This document shows, piece by piece, positions 1 through 8,449 of a stretch of 29,993 bases of DNA. The notes under the pieces were generated by a model. The model was given only the letters and a program-made list of their open reading frames with translations, made no database searches and was not told where the DNA came from. Each line of letters opens with the position of its first letter. The stretch's first letter is position 1. This DNA is from Pseudomonadota bacterium (GTDB lineage Bacteria; Desulfobacterota; Syntrophobacteria; Syntrophobacterales; Syntrophobacteraceae): the NCBI GenBank assembly GCA_023416335.1, contig JAEZHY010000279.1, positions 1 through 29,993 on the forward strand, read 5' to 3'. The position numbers were made by a program, and so were the translations under genes.

Positions 1-1387
1 GATAGGTTACTATCACCAGCACGACGGCATTGACGAAAAGAGCTATCATTCCCTTGTTCAATCCATAGGGAACGATGGCAAACATATTGAACAAAAAGAC
101 GCTGATGACGCCCGCTATCAAGCCGGATGCAATTCCCCATTTGGTGACCCGCTTCCAGAAAATGATCGAGATAACACCGGGCAGAAACTGAGTGACACCG
201 AAGTATGCCACGTTGATCAACCCGAGGAGCAGATGGGGAAAGAAGAGCGTGAGCATGACGCTAATCGCCAGGAAGAGAGCTATACACAACCGGACCCATA
301 TTACGGTCGATTCGGGAGATGCATCAGGTTTTATTATTCCGATTACGTTCCGAGATATGATCCCGCCAATCGAGAGGGCCACGTCCGCCAGCACGAGCAT
401 GCATGTCAACGCTCCACCCGCTGCGCAGATGCCTACCACCCAACCCGGCACGTTTTTGATGATCATCCCCATGAAAGCGTCATCGGGGTTCTTGAGGCCG
501 GTAACGGTAACCAGGCAGTAAAAAGCAGCCGTGGTCAGAAATACGTACATTATCATGTATAAAGGCATGATCACCTGGTTGTGCCTTACGATCTTCTCCG
601 ACCCGCCTGCGAAGATATACTGAAAAATGAAGGGAAACATGTAGAGACCCACAGACTGGAAAAGAATGGTCGAAATAAGAAAGGTAACGTTCTTGTCAAT
701 GGGCTCCGTTACAATGGTAAGATGGTTGGGGAATTTTGCGAAAGCTTCTCTGTAGATTCCCTCCAGGCCGCCCGGCATATGGACCACTGCCACAACACCG
801 CCAATGATGATTGCAAGTACCATCAGACAATCTTTAAGAATAGCTACGTACGCAGAACCTTTGATGCCGGCGAGCCCGACATAGGTAAACGCCACTATGG
901 ATGCTACTATGACCGCAAGCGAGTTATTGATTTCCACGCCCAGGTAGCGAATGATTATGCTCAGCCCTGCAAATTGGATTTGAGCCCAGGGAAGGAGGAA
1001 AAGAATACTGAAAACGGCTATCATCAGGCCGAGCCATCTGCTTTCAAACCGCCAACCGAAGAAGTCTCCGATCGTTACGGACCCGCTTACCTTGCCCACA
1101 CGCCAGATACGGGGATTGAGGAGATAGCCGACGGGATAAGCCAATAGAATGTAGCCGATGAACCATATGAGATAACTGGAGCCTTTGGAGTATACGGCAC
1201 CGGGAACGCCGATCAAAGTTCCGATCCCGTAGATTTCCCCTACGGTCACAAAGAATAGTAAGATTGAGCTGAATCCCCGGCTTGCAACCAGAAGTTCATT
1301 GATGTTGTTGACCAGCACTCCACGCCTTGCCAGAATTGCCAGCACTACCGATAGTACTATGATGGAAAGGAATACGAACAGGGCCAT
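1..1387 (-). CDS. Sodium:solute symporter (SSS) family permease, 3' end cut by window edge
   Basis: An inner-membrane cation-coupled solute importer; the substrate cannot be told from sequence. The frame is open from ATG (complement of 1385-1387) to the window edge, 462 residues, so only a short C-terminal part should be missing compared with the usual 480-550. The translation is almost entirely hydrophobic helices separated by short loops. Motifs typical of SSS proteins are visible: an N-terminal VGEIYGIGTLIGVPGAVYSKG segment, LPWAQIQFAGL, and a central AGGALTCMLVLADVALS segment. An AAAGGAG Shine-Dalgarno precedes the start. The start lies 2 bp after the stop of the DUF3311-type gene, so the two are surely co-transcribed, and the amidohydrolase lies upstream on the same strand. 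This suggests import of an amide or related compound that the hydrolase acts on (inference). SSS membership is seen clearly; the transported solute is unknown. Confidence 0.9.
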   Translation of the reverse strand, partial: MALFVFLSIIVLSVVLAILARRGVLVNNINELLVASRGFSSILLFFVTVGEIYGIGTLIGVPGAVYSKGSSYLIWFIGYILLAYPVGYLLNPRIWRVGKVSGSVTIGDFFGWRFESRWLGLMIAVFSILFLLPWAQIQFAGLSIIIRYLGVEINNSLAVIVASIVAFTYVGLAGIKGSAYVAILKDCLMVLAIIIGGVVAVVHMPGGLEGIYREAFAKFPNHLTIVTEPIDKNVTFLISTILFQSVGLYMFPFIFQYIFAGGSEKIVRHNQVIMPLYMIMYVFLTTAAFYCLVTVTGLKNPDDAFMGMIIKNVPGWVVGICAAGGALTCMLVLADVALSIGGIISRNVIGIIKPDASPESTVIWVRLCIALFLAISVMLTLFFPHLLLGLINVAYFGVTQFLPGVISIIFWKRVTKWGIASGLIAGVISVFLFNMFAIVPYGLNKGMIALFVNAVVLVIVTY

Positions 1388-1389
1388 GC

Positions 1390-1632
1390 TTAAACTCCTT
1401 TTGCCTGGTCTGAAATTTCGGTCTCGTCATGGTCCTCTCTGTTGGCCGGATCTATTCGGAATCCGATGTACATGGAGAGAGAGGTGAGGGGGACCCAGGC
1501 AAACACCCAGAAATAGATAAATGGAAAGCCCAGGATGAACGGCTCTGCCCTGTTGTAAAGCGGAAAGGCCCCTACAATCGCAAGGAACGGAATTACCAAA
1601 ACCAGTATCACTGTCCAGAACCTGCTTTTCAT
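1390..1632 (-). CDS. Small DUF3311-type membrane protein partnered with the symporter
   Basis: An 80-residue protein with two predicted transmembrane helices, roughly residues 5-25 and 36-58, and a polar, acidic C-terminus. Small DUF3311 proteins are commonly encoded directly before SSS-family permeases and are thought to act as an accessory subunit, comparable to YhdT with PanF. The assignment rests on size, the two-helix topology, an internal PLYNRAEP-FILGFPFIYFW pattern and this gene order. The start at 1632 is preferred over an upstream ATG because GGAG lies 8 nt before it; the longer reading adds 15 residues without a good ribosome site. The stop is 2 bp before the symporter start. Exact family assignment is from memory, not from a search. 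Confidence 0.75.
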   Translation of the reverse strand: MKSRFWTVILVLVIPFLAIVGAFPLYNRAEPFILGFPFIYFWVFAWVPLTSLSMYIGFRIDPANREDHDETEISDQAKGV

Positions 1633-1708
1633 GTGATCACTCCATCGGTCATACAGAAAAAATTCGACCCCAAACACCCCTTAATGTTCCGGGTCTTACC
1701 CCCGCCTG

Positions 1709-1731
1709 TGCCTGCCCGTTCCGGGCAGGCA
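1709..1731. repeat. Perfect 10-bp stem-loop between amidohydrolase and DUF3311 genes
   Basis: TGCCTGCCCG-TTC-CGGGCAGGCA is a perfect 10-bp inverted repeat with a 3-nt loop. It sits in the 147-bp gap between the amidohydrolase stop and the DUF3311 start. No T-run follows on either strand, so it is not a standard intrinsic terminator. It may be a REP-like palindromic element or an intercistronic stem-loop that tunes expression or protects the mRNA end (inference). Confidence 0.6.
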
Positions 1732-1779
1732 AATCTTAGTGAGTTTTCATCGCCTCCTTGTTGTTGTCTGTTTTGAAAT

Positions 1780-3435
1780 TCATGCCTTGAAAACGGTTTG
1801 CCCTCCAACAATTGTACGAAGCACTTTTATGTCCTTTATTTTCAAGGGATCGACCTCTAGGGGATTCTCCTCGAGGATAACGAAGTCGGCGAGTTTGCCG
1901 TTTTCGATGGACCCTTTGAGTCCCGCCTCGAAATACATCCAGGCAGCATCAATGGTGACTGCTCGCAAAGCTTCCGGAACGCCGATCCTGAGTTCGGGTC
2001 CCATTTCCATGCCGCTCGTACTGAGGCGATTGACCGCCGACCAGACGGACATGAGCGGAGATATGGGCGTAACCGGCGGATCGTTGTGAAGGCTGATTTT
2101 GAGGCCTCTGTCCAGGGCCGTTCTGCACGCACACATTCTGCGGGCCCTGTCGGGTCCTACAAAGATGTTGTAGTGGCGGTCACCCCAGAAATATGTATGC
2201 GTAACGAAGAAGCTGGGGCTCACCCCAAGCTCTTTCATTCGGTCCAACTGGTCTTCACGGGCCAGATGGCAGTGGTTGCAGATGTGGCGCGCATCCTTGC
2301 GGGGATGGGCTGCCTGAGCTTCCGCCCACGCCTGGAGGGTATCTTCCGTGGCCTGGTCCCCGATTGTGTGAACGGCGGTTTGCCAGCCTGCCGAATGCAG
2401 CTGTTTGACCATTTCGATGAGCTGGGATTTTTCCTTGAACCTGGGATAACCCCGGTAGTGAGGCTTTCCGGGGGGAGTAATATGGTACGGCTGGCTGAGC
2501 CATGCAGTGTAGACGTAGATGGAACCGTCCGCCCAGAGCTTGGCAGCGCCGAGAGTGATCATATGGTTGTCGGTTAGGTCCGTACCCGATTTACTGGTGG
2601 GGTATCTGCTCATTTCTTCGAGGGTCGATGCGAACGGCCAGATAACTACACGAACGAAAAGGTCCCCCGTGGAAGACGCTTTCTTCAGCAGTTCCAACTC
2701 GGGATAGAATGCCCATCCGTTGTTGGCCGTCGTGACCCCTGCGGAGGTATAAATCTCGGAGGCCTTGCGAATGCCCGCCAGTTCCTGGGCTTCGGTTCGC
2801 GGAGGAACCTTGTTCTGGACCAGAGTGTATGCCGGCGGGCCTTCCAGAACGCCGGTGAGTTCCCCATTCTCATCCTTGTGAAAGAACCCGCCTTCCGGAT
2901 TGGGCATACCCCTGTCGATGCCCGCGAGCTTCAGCGCGGCGGTATTTGCAACTCCCAGATGGGCCGAGATATGGACGAGAAAAATCGGGATAGTCGAAGA
3001 TACCTTGTCAAGATCTTCCCTGGTTGGATGCCGCTTTTCCGCCAGGAGGGAATTGTCATAGCCGCGGGCCGTCAGCCATTCTCCGGGCTTGAGCGTCTTC
3101 ATTTTTCGTCTCAGAGCCGACAGCAATTCCTCGATATTGTGGATCTCTCCGATAGGAGGAGAAAAGAGACTTACTCCGTAGAGTGCGTCGTTCCCGGCCC
3201 ATGGAAAATGGCCGTGGCCGTCGATGAACCCGGGCAGCATGGTCCTGCCTTCCAGGTCGATCATTTCAGTATCGTTTCCGGCCAAAGCCAGAATCTCATC
3301 TTTTACGCCACAGGCGAGGATCCTGTCGCCTTTCACCGCTACCGCTTCAAGTTTCCGCAACGGGTCGCCAGGGTCCATCGTGATGATTTGTCCGCCGGAG
3401 AAGATGACATCGGGAGTAACTCTTCTATCTGCCAT
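1780..3435 (-). CDS. Amidohydrolase, YtcJ-like (amidohydrolase 3 family)
   Basis: A 551-residue metal-dependent hydrolase of the YtcJ-like branch of the amidohydrolase superfamily, likely cytoplasmic, cleaving an amide or related C-N bond of an unknown substrate. Family marks: an N-terminal urease-like sandwich (VIFSGGQIITMD), the metal-binding HxH in LPGFIDGHGHF (about residues 74-76), later histidines in HICNHCHLA and AVHTIGDQA, the aspartate in LHNDPPVTP, and a C-terminal return to the sandwich (NGKLADFVILEENPL). Length is normal for the family. The start at 3435 is chosen over an ATG 13 codons upstream because AGAGGT lies just before it. It is the first gene of a probable operon with the DUF3311-type protein and the symporter. 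Substrate cannot be predicted. Confidence 0.93.
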   Translation of the reverse strand: MADRRVTPDVIFSGGQIITMDPGDPLRKLEAVAVKGDRILACGVKDEILALAGNDTEMIDLEGRTMLPGFIDGHGHFPWAGNDALYGVSLFSPPIGEIHNIEELLSALRRKMKTLKPGEWLTARGYDNSLLAEKRHPTREDLDKVSSTIPIFLVHISAHLGVANTAALKLAGIDRGMPNPEGGFFHKDENGELTGVLEGPPAYTLVQNKVPPRTEAQELAGIRKASEIYTSAGVTTANNGWAFYPELELLKKASSTGDLFVRVVIWPFASTLEEMSRYPTSKSGTDLTDNHMITLGAAKLWADGSIYVYTAWLSQPYHITPPGKPHYRGYPRFKEKSQLIEMVKQLHSAGWQTAVHTIGDQATEDTLQAWAEAQAAHPRKDARHICNHCHLAREDQLDRMKELGVSPSFFVTHTYFWGDRHYNIFVGPDRARRMCACRTALDRGLKISLHNDPPVTPISPLMSVWSAVNRLSTSGMEMGPELRIGVPEALRAVTIDAAWMYFEAGLKGSIENGKLADFVILEENPLEVDPLKIKDIKVLRTIVGGQTVFKA

Positions 3436-4285
3436 GGAATTACCTCTGTGAAGGTTGCAAATAAAGCGCCTCAATCGAGGACAGGTCTCGTATTCTTCCA
3501 GGTATCGCGTCCAGGATGGAATGCCCTTTGAATTTCATGAACATTCCCCGGTTATGAGCGTCTCGGAGCAATGCCGAGAGAATTGATACACGATCGGAAA
3601 AGGGATTCCGGGTGAAATTCGCGTGAAAAAAAAGTGTCATGCCCTGTTCCATTACAGGAAAATGGACGGGTAAGTTGTTGAAATTCAAAGCTGATCGTCT
3701 TGCTGTAAAAAACAGGTTCGGAGAAAAAGATTGAGGGCGCAAATACGTAAACCTTCGGGGCAGAAGGGCGGCAGGAGAGGTTGAGGTTGAAGAACTTTCC
3801 CGATCCATTGTGAAGCGCCCTGAGTAGTGGGTGGTGAAATCTGGTATATCAGATTTCGAATTTTGTCAACGAAATAAAAGAGTGTCATTTCGATATGTCA
3901 CGGTTATCCTAACTGATAAAACAGTGTGATGATATTTCTATTTCAGGACACTGTCCGACCCTGCCTCGATTGTTCCTGTTTACCGTGACGGAATTGCCCG
4001 AGTGCGCTCATTTCACTTCAACCAGGATGAACCCGGCAGATGACCCCTATCCAACGAACAGACGGCGGGAAAGCTGTCGCCGGCGTCTATGGGCGCCGTG
4101 TAAATACCTTTCAGGGGGGACATGGAAGAGAGGCTGCGCCGACGTCTTTCGTTACAGAAGCTTTTTAGATATTGTCCTGTGATTATTAGAGGAGAGCTGG
4201 TGACTATTTACCGCTATGTATAGGTTAAAAGCGAATGATTTCGATTTGGGCGATTCTTATATAAGTATATGAGGAGATAAAAGAC
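3436..4285. other. 850-bp intergenic region with no convincing gene
   Basis: Divergent region between the minus-strand amidohydrolase and the plus-strand small exported protein. The only structure I can support is the inverted repeat with overlapping promoter-like hexamers at 3836-3869. A minus-strand open frame of 122 codons (3440-3808) ends 4 bp before the amidohydrolase start. It has a Ser/Arg/Pro-rich, low-complexity start, no clear ribosome site and no recognisable domain, so I do not call it. The stretch just before 4286 is AT-rich (TTATATAAGTATAT) and probably carries the promoter of the small protein gene. Confidence 0.6.
3836..3869 (-). promoter_or_regulatory. Candidate sigma-70 promoter overlapped by an 8-bp inverted repeat
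   Basis: On the minus strand TTGACA (complement of 3864-3869) is followed after 15 nt by TATACC (complement of 3843-3848), a consensus -35 with an acceptable -10 but short spacing. The -10 region falls in a perfect inverted repeat GAAATCTG-N6-CAGATTTC (3836-3857), the size and place of a dimeric repressor site. It would drive the amidohydrolase-symporter operon from about 400 bp upstream. No regulator gene is adjacent, so the operator reading is inference. Confidence 0.35.
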
Positions 4286-4543
4286 ATGAAGTGGAATGCA
4301 ATATTCATCGGAATAGTTACCGGCCTTACGCTTGCGCTCATTTTTGTTTTCACCCTTTCTGCGAGTGCCGGCGGAAGAGAGACATTCAGGGACCGTGACG
4401 TCAACGCTGCTGGCGCCATGCGCGTCGACCGGGACCTGTACGCTCTTCACCCTTACGATGTGAACCAGTTTGGCAATGATGAAGCGTACAATTCACTGGA
4501 CGGTCGCAGTGCGGTTCCGTACCCGTTCCATATAGAGCGCTGA
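4286..4543 (+). CDS. Small exported or membrane-anchored protein, unknown function
   Basis: An 85-residue protein I do not recognise. Residues 1-28 form a classic signal peptide: a basic start (MKW), a hydrophobic core (about 5-23) and an ASA|GG signal peptidase I site, leaving a mature 57-residue hydrophilic protein rich in Asp, Arg, Asn and Tyr. A strong AGGAGAT Shine-Dalgarno precedes the ATG with good spacing. It stands alone: 850 bp upstream and 519 bp downstream hold no other gene, and a hairpin-rich segment begins 15 nt after its stop. It reads toward the T6SS locus, but nothing in the protein ties it to secretion. The clear translation signals and signal peptide argue for a real gene. 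Confidence 0.65.
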   Translation: MKWNAIFIGIVTGLTLALIFVFTLSASAGGRETFRDRDVNAAGAMRVDRDLYALHPYDVNQFGNDEAYNSLDGRSAVPYPFHIER

Positions 4544-4558
4544 ACGAACATACTGGAT

Positions 4559-4582
4559 GCAAACGTCTGAAAGACGGGTTGC
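4559..4582 (+). other. Hairpin just after the small exported protein gene
   Basis: GCAA-A-CGTCT-GAA-AGACG-GG-TTGC forms a 9-bp stem (4 + 5 bp) with a small internal asymmetry, starting 15 nt after the stop at 4543. No T-run follows, so it is either a weak or factor-assisted transcript end or the first helix of the structured segment that continues to 4690. Confidence 0.45.
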
Positions 4583-4611
4583 CGCGGACGTGGAAAATGA
4601 TCCCCTCAGTC

Positions 4612-4690
4612 CCGGCGGTACGGTCAGGAAACCGTGCTTCGACCTAAAGCTACTGAACGGTTCCGGGAGGCACGGTCGTTACCTCGCCGG
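4612..4690 (+). ncRNA. Candidate structured RNA element, nested long helices
   Basis: Two nested helices are visible. The outer pairs CCGGCGGTA (4612-4620) with TACC-TC-GCCGG (4680-4690): 9 bp with a 2-nt bulge. The inner pairs ACCGTGCTTC (4631-4640) with GGGAGGCACGGT read inward from 4676 to 4667: 10 bp including one G-U. A 26-nt apical region remains (4641-4666). I could not match it to a riboswitch I know; the conserved cores of c-di-GMP-I, TPP and cobalamin switches are absent. It could be a small RNA, a leader or a mobile-element end. It is called on pairing alone and on either strand the DNA would also form a cruciform. Confidence 0.35.
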
Positions 4691-5062
4691 CTGTTCACCC
4701 CGACATGTACTGTCATTGCCCCTGGGAAGCCGGGAATATTGGCAGGAAAGGCTGATATTTTATTCTTAAAAGGTAGAAAACGAAATAAGATTCTATTCGT
4801 CGAAGTTAGTCGATAATGGACGGCCCTTATTGTATCCGTTCCCGGAAATATTGCATTTTTCTTTTGATTTAATGAGTCCGGTTGGAATAAAGTATGCCGC
4901 AATGCGGGGGGGAAGTATCGCAGTTCATATAAGCGGAACAGTAGATGTGGGCTCGATCTCACGTGCTTTACATTATGCGTACGGTATGCTCGAGTAGGTG
5001 CAGTTGCTCAGTTGGGCAATCACCATGCTATTATAGGTCGACTTGTTCCGGGGAGTCTGAAT

Positions 5063-5446
5063 ATGGGCTTTCTCGTTACCGGTGGAGCTATGCTCCAGTG
5101 CTCTTTCGGGGTGGCTCCATCCACATTGATGGTTCTGCCGTCCAATAAGGTGTCGGTCTCCATGTTCGCGGCAACGATCATGGACAATAAACCGTTCGTT
5201 AATGTGATGCCTTTCGGCATGTGCACGAGCATTTCCAATCCGACGGTGGCTGCCGCGACGGCAGCGGCCCTCGGGGTTTTGACGCCGATGCCCTGCATAC
5301 CTGCCACCGTCTCGCCCTGGGTGGCCGGGAAACCCACCGTATTGATCGGAACGTTTCCGGCACTGACGGATTCCAGCATCCTGATGTGCATGTGGGGTGG
5401 AGTGATCAAAATCAACATGGCGGGACAATTTACAGTTCAGCTTTAG
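5063..5446 (+). CDS. PAAR-like protein with DUF4280 domain (T6SS spike tip)
   Basis: A 127-residue protein of the DUF4280 PAAR-like family, expected to cap the T6SS spike. Seen in the sequence: N-terminal VTGGAMLQCSFG, central PFGMCTSISNP and MPCIPATVSPW segments, and C-terminal SSILMCMWGGVIKI. The cysteines at 13, 54, 78 and 109 match the conserved pattern and probably bind a metal. Nearly the whole protein is the domain; there is no C-terminal toxin extension, so it is a structural tip or an adaptor rather than an evolved effector. The start at 5063 is chosen over one 17 codons upstream because GGGGAG lies 7 nt before it and family members begin just before VTGGA. It precedes clpV by 171 bp. 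Confidence 0.87.
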   Translation: MGFLVTGGAMLQCSFGVAPSTLMVLPSNKVSVSMFAATIMDNKPFVNVMPFGMCTSISNPTVAAATAAALGVLTPMPCIPATVSPWVAGKPTVLIGTFPALTDSSILMCMWGGVIKINMAGQFTVQL

Positions 5447-5617
5447 TTCGAACAGGCTTTCTCCGATTAGATACCAGAATTGATTTTGTGATATTGGCCG
5501 GTACTTCAAGGTTTGCCCCAGCACTTTTGCAGGGTTGGATCCATAGTGCTGCGTGTCTGCCGTAGTGTGCGCCTGGAACTATTATTCCTCGACCTGTAAC
5601 ACGAAGGGAGCACGGCT

Positions 5618-8263
5618 TTGATCATTGAAAAGTTCAGTTCGAAAGCTCAAGACGCCATTGAAAGGGCTTGCCGCCTGGCAGTCAAAAGAGAGCACCGATG
5701 GGTTACTCCGTGGCACCTGATTTATGGGCTGATGGAGCAGGATGGTAGCCAGACAAAACGCTATATTGAGCAGGCAGGTGGAAAGATCGAGGTCCTCGGC
5801 GCGAAGCTGGACGGGCAACTGCTGACCCAACCGAAAGCCCTGGCCGACAGCCAGCAGACCCCGATAAACCGGGATCTGGAAAAAGTATTCATCTGCGCCC
5901 AGGAGGCCTCGACCGGCCTCGGAGAGAAACACATCGGGATCAACCACGTCCTGCTTGGCATGCTTGAATCGCAGGACCTCGCAGCCCTGTTTTACGAATC
6001 CGGGGTTGATAAGGACCGGTTTCCCTCCATTCTCAAAGAGGTTCCCAAAGGAAAGTTCAATACGGGTGAAGGCGAGACGGGGGAATTCGAGTATCTCGCC
6101 AAATATACCAGGGACTTGACCGAAAAAGCCCGAAATGGAGAACTGGACCCGGTAATCGGACGTGACGACGAGATCCGGCAGGCCATCCAGATTCTGTGCA
6201 GAAGACTGAAGAACAACCCCATTGTAATGGGCGAACCAGGTGTTGGAAAAACCGCCATCGTTGAAGGACTTGCCCAGAGGATCGTTCAGGGCCAGGTGCC
6301 CGAAGATCTCAAAAGTTGTTCCGTTCTTGCACTCGACCTCGGGCAGTTGATCGCAGGGGCGAAGTACCGGGGAGAGTTCGAGGAAAGATTCAAGCGGGTC
6401 CTCGAGGAGATCACCGGCGCAGGCAACATCATCACATTTATCGACGAAATCCACACCCTTGTCGGAGCCGGGTCCTCGGAAGGGGCAATGGATGCCTCGA
6501 ACCTTATCAAACCGGCGCTGTCACGCGGCGAAGTCCGCTGCATCGGCGCTACCACAACCGAAGAATATCGAAAGCACATAGAAAAAGACGCGGCCCTGAT
6601 GCGCCGCTTTCAAACTGTGCTCGTGGAAGAACCTTCCTTTGAGGATTCTCTTTCCATTTTGCGCGGTATAAAGGAGAGATATGAGGTCCATCACGGGGTG
6701 AGGATCTCGGATTCGGCCCTCTCCGCTGCCATCAAGCTGTCTTCGCGATATATCACAGACCGGTTTCTCCCGGATAAGGCCATTGACCTCATCGACCAGA
6801 CCGCGGCTACCACGCGGATCGCTCTCAGTTCGAAGCCCGATGAGCTGGATAAAATAGACCGGCAGATCGTGCAGAGAGAGATCGAGTATCGCTCCCTCAA
6901 TGGTGGGACCGACAAAGAGGCCGAAGAGCGTCTCGGTGTTCTGGCGTCCGAGTTGGCGGAACTCAAAGAGCGGAGTGCATTCCTGACCGAGAAGTGGGAG
7001 AGGAAGAAAAAAGCCCATACGGAAGTCCAGGAGGCGCGAAAGCGACTGGACGAGGCCAGGCGGGAAATGGAGCAGAAAGTACGTGAGGAGGATTTCTCCC
7101 GCGTCGCCGAATTGCAGTATAAGGTCATTCCTGCAGCTGAGAAGGTCCTGGCCGATTTCGCGGATGTGGATACCGAAGGCGAGGAACCTGCTCATGCCGT
7201 GGTAAATGAGGCCGGAGTCGCGGAAACGGTTTCACGCTGGACTGGTATTCCCGTCTCCAAGATGTTGGGATCGGAGAAAGAAAAACTGCTGGGCCTCGAG
7301 GACCACCTTCGAAAGCGCGTGGTGGGCCAGGATGAAGCACTCACAACCGTTTCGAAAGCCGTCCGGCGCGCACGGGCCGGGGTCCAGGACCCCAACCGCC
7401 CGATTGCCTCTTTCCTCATGCTTGGGCCCACCGGAACGGGAAAGACCGAACTCGGAAAAACCCTCGCCGAATTCATGTTCGATGACGATCGCAACATCGT
7501 TCGCATCGATATGAGCGAATTCATGGAAAAGCATTCCGTGGCACGTCTCACCGGGGCACCTCCGGGCTATGTCGGCTACGAAGAGGGTGGGGTACTGACA
7601 AACAAAGTACGCAGAAAGCCTTACAGCGTCATTCTGCTCGATGAGGTCGAAAAAGCGCATCCGGACGTATTCAATTTATTCCTCCAGGTTCTGGACGACG
7701 GCCGGCTGACCGACGGCCAAGGCAATACGGTCAATTTCACCAACACGATTATCTTGATGACCTCGAACCTTGGAGCGGAAAAAATCGAACCTTATGAAAC
7801 GGACGAAGAAAGAAGGGCGATGAACCAGGCCATTATGGAAGCGGTGCGCGGCCATTTTCGCCCGGAATTTCTCAACCGCCTGGACGATATATTGATCTTC
7901 AACCAGCTCACCGCAACGGCGATGATACCCATTGTGGAAATCCAGCTCAAACGGCTGCAGGGCCTGGTGGCCGATCGAAACATCCGGATAGACGTTTCTG
8001 AAGAGGCCAAAGCCCTGCTTGCGGAAGCCGGGTTCAATCCGCTCTACGGCGCCAGACCGCTCAAGAGGGTAATCCAGACGAGGGTCCAGGACCCCATGGC
8101 GGAGGCCTTCTTGGCGGGAAAGATCGGGGAAGGACGGGATGTCGCAATAACCGTCAGGGATGGGAATCTCGATATCAGGGATGCAGAAGAGGTGCCGGAA
8201 CAAGCGGAAGGTCTGCAGGAAGACAATGCTGAACCGGAGCAGGAACCGCAGGCGCGAGCCTGA
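5618..8263 (+). CDS. tssH: T6SS sheath-recycling AAA+ ATPase ClpV (TssH)
   Basis: An 881-residue double-ring AAA+ unfoldase that extracts contracted TssB-TssC sheath for reuse in the cytoplasm. Domain order: Clp N-domain (1-145), AAA1 with Walker A GEPGVGKT (205-212) and Walker B FIDEIH (274-279), a coiled-coil middle domain (about 400-520), AAA2 with Walker A GPTGTGKT (near 604-611) and Walker B LLDEVEKAH (near 673), then a ClpB-type C-terminal domain and an acidic tail. The start is TTG: AAGGGAG lies 7 nt upstream, the next in-frame Met (M38) would delete part of the N-domain. The middle domain and the SKPDELDKIDRQI linker look ClpB-like, so by sequence alone ClpB is an alternative; position at the head of a complete T6SS locus decides for ClpV. 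A 186-bp gene-free gap follows. Confidence 0.93.
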   Translation: MIIEKFSSKAQDAIERACRLAVKREHRWVTPWHLIYGLMEQDGSQTKRYIEQAGGKIEVLGAKLDGQLLTQPKALADSQQTPINRDLEKVFICAQEASTGLGEKHIGINHVLLGMLESQDLAALFYESGVDKDRFPSILKEVPKGKFNTGEGETGEFEYLAKYTRDLTEKARNGELDPVIGRDDEIRQAIQILCRRLKNNPIVMGEPGVGKTAIVEGLAQRIVQGQVPEDLKSCSVLALDLGQLIAGAKYRGEFEERFKRVLEEITGAGNIITFIDEIHTLVGAGSSEGAMDASNLIKPALSRGEVRCIGATTTEEYRKHIEKDAALMRRFQTVLVEEPSFEDSLSILRGIKERYEVHHGVRISDSALSAAIKLSSRYITDRFLPDKAIDLIDQTAATTRIALSSKPDELDKIDRQIVQREIEYRSLNGGTDKEAEERLGVLASELAELKERSAFLTEKWERKKKAHTEVQEARKRLDEARREMEQKVREEDFSRVAELQYKVIPAAEKVLADFADVDTEGEEPAHAVVNEAGVAETVSRWTGIPVSKMLGSEKEKLLGLEDHLRKRVVGQDEALTTVSKAVRRARAGVQDPNRPIASFLMLGPTGTGKTELGKTLAEFMFDDDRNIVRIDMSEFMEKHSVARLTGAPPGYVGYEEGGVLTNKVRRKPYSVILLDEVEKAHPDVFNLFLQVLDDGRLTDGQGNTVNFTNTIILMTSNLGAEKIEPYETDEERRAMNQAIMEAVRGHFRPEFLNRLDDILIFNQLTATAMIPIVEIQLKRLQGLVADRNIRIDVSEEAKALLAEAGFNPLYGARPLKRVIQTRVQDPMAEAFLAGKIGEGRDVAITVRDGNLDIRDAEEVPEQAEGLQEDNAEPEQEPQARA

Positions 8264-8449
8264 GTTCGGCTGGGCCGGGGGGCACCGCCAGGTTGATGCA
8301 TGGGCGGAAAACTTCGGCAGGGAGGCAGTTTTTCCAGTAGTTTTTCAATATTTCAGCTGAGGAGGGATCCTTCGAAAACCGCCAGGAGGGGCGATTTCGG
8401 AGGGTTTGCTGAAGAAGATGAATAGCACCTGCTTGAGGGGGCGGGGAGA

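Larger units (their letters stand above)
4544..5062 (+). other. 519-bp leader region before the T6SS locus; no gene
   Basis: No open frame here has a ribosome site or a protein-like composition. The left half (4559-4690) contains several long pairing segments, annotated separately. The right half (about 4740-4900) is AT-rich and probably holds the promoter of the DUF4280-clpV block, but I see no convincing -35/-10 pair and no sigma-54 (-24 GG / -12 GC) site. Confidence 0.5.

Noticed and set aside
581..1147. 188-codon plus-strand frame
   Set aside because: Opposite to the symporter gene, which has a continuous, clearly recognisable transmembrane protein on the minus strand.
3440..3808. 122-codon minus-strand frame directly upstream of the amidohydrolase
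   Set aside because: Low-complexity Ser/Arg-rich start, no ribosome site and no recognisable domain; closeness to the next gene alone is not enough.
4557..4690. c-di-GMP-I (GEMM) riboswitch, suggested by GCAAAC and a GAAA-like loop
   Set aside because: The required ACGCAAAGCC core and second-helix tetraloop receptor layout are absent.
4725..4760. Sigma-54 promoter (TTGGCAGGAAAGGCTG)
   Set aside because: Only 8 nt separate the GG and GC elements where 10 are needed. A similar string before hcp (about 16617-16635) is also off in spacing and lacks the TGGCA part.
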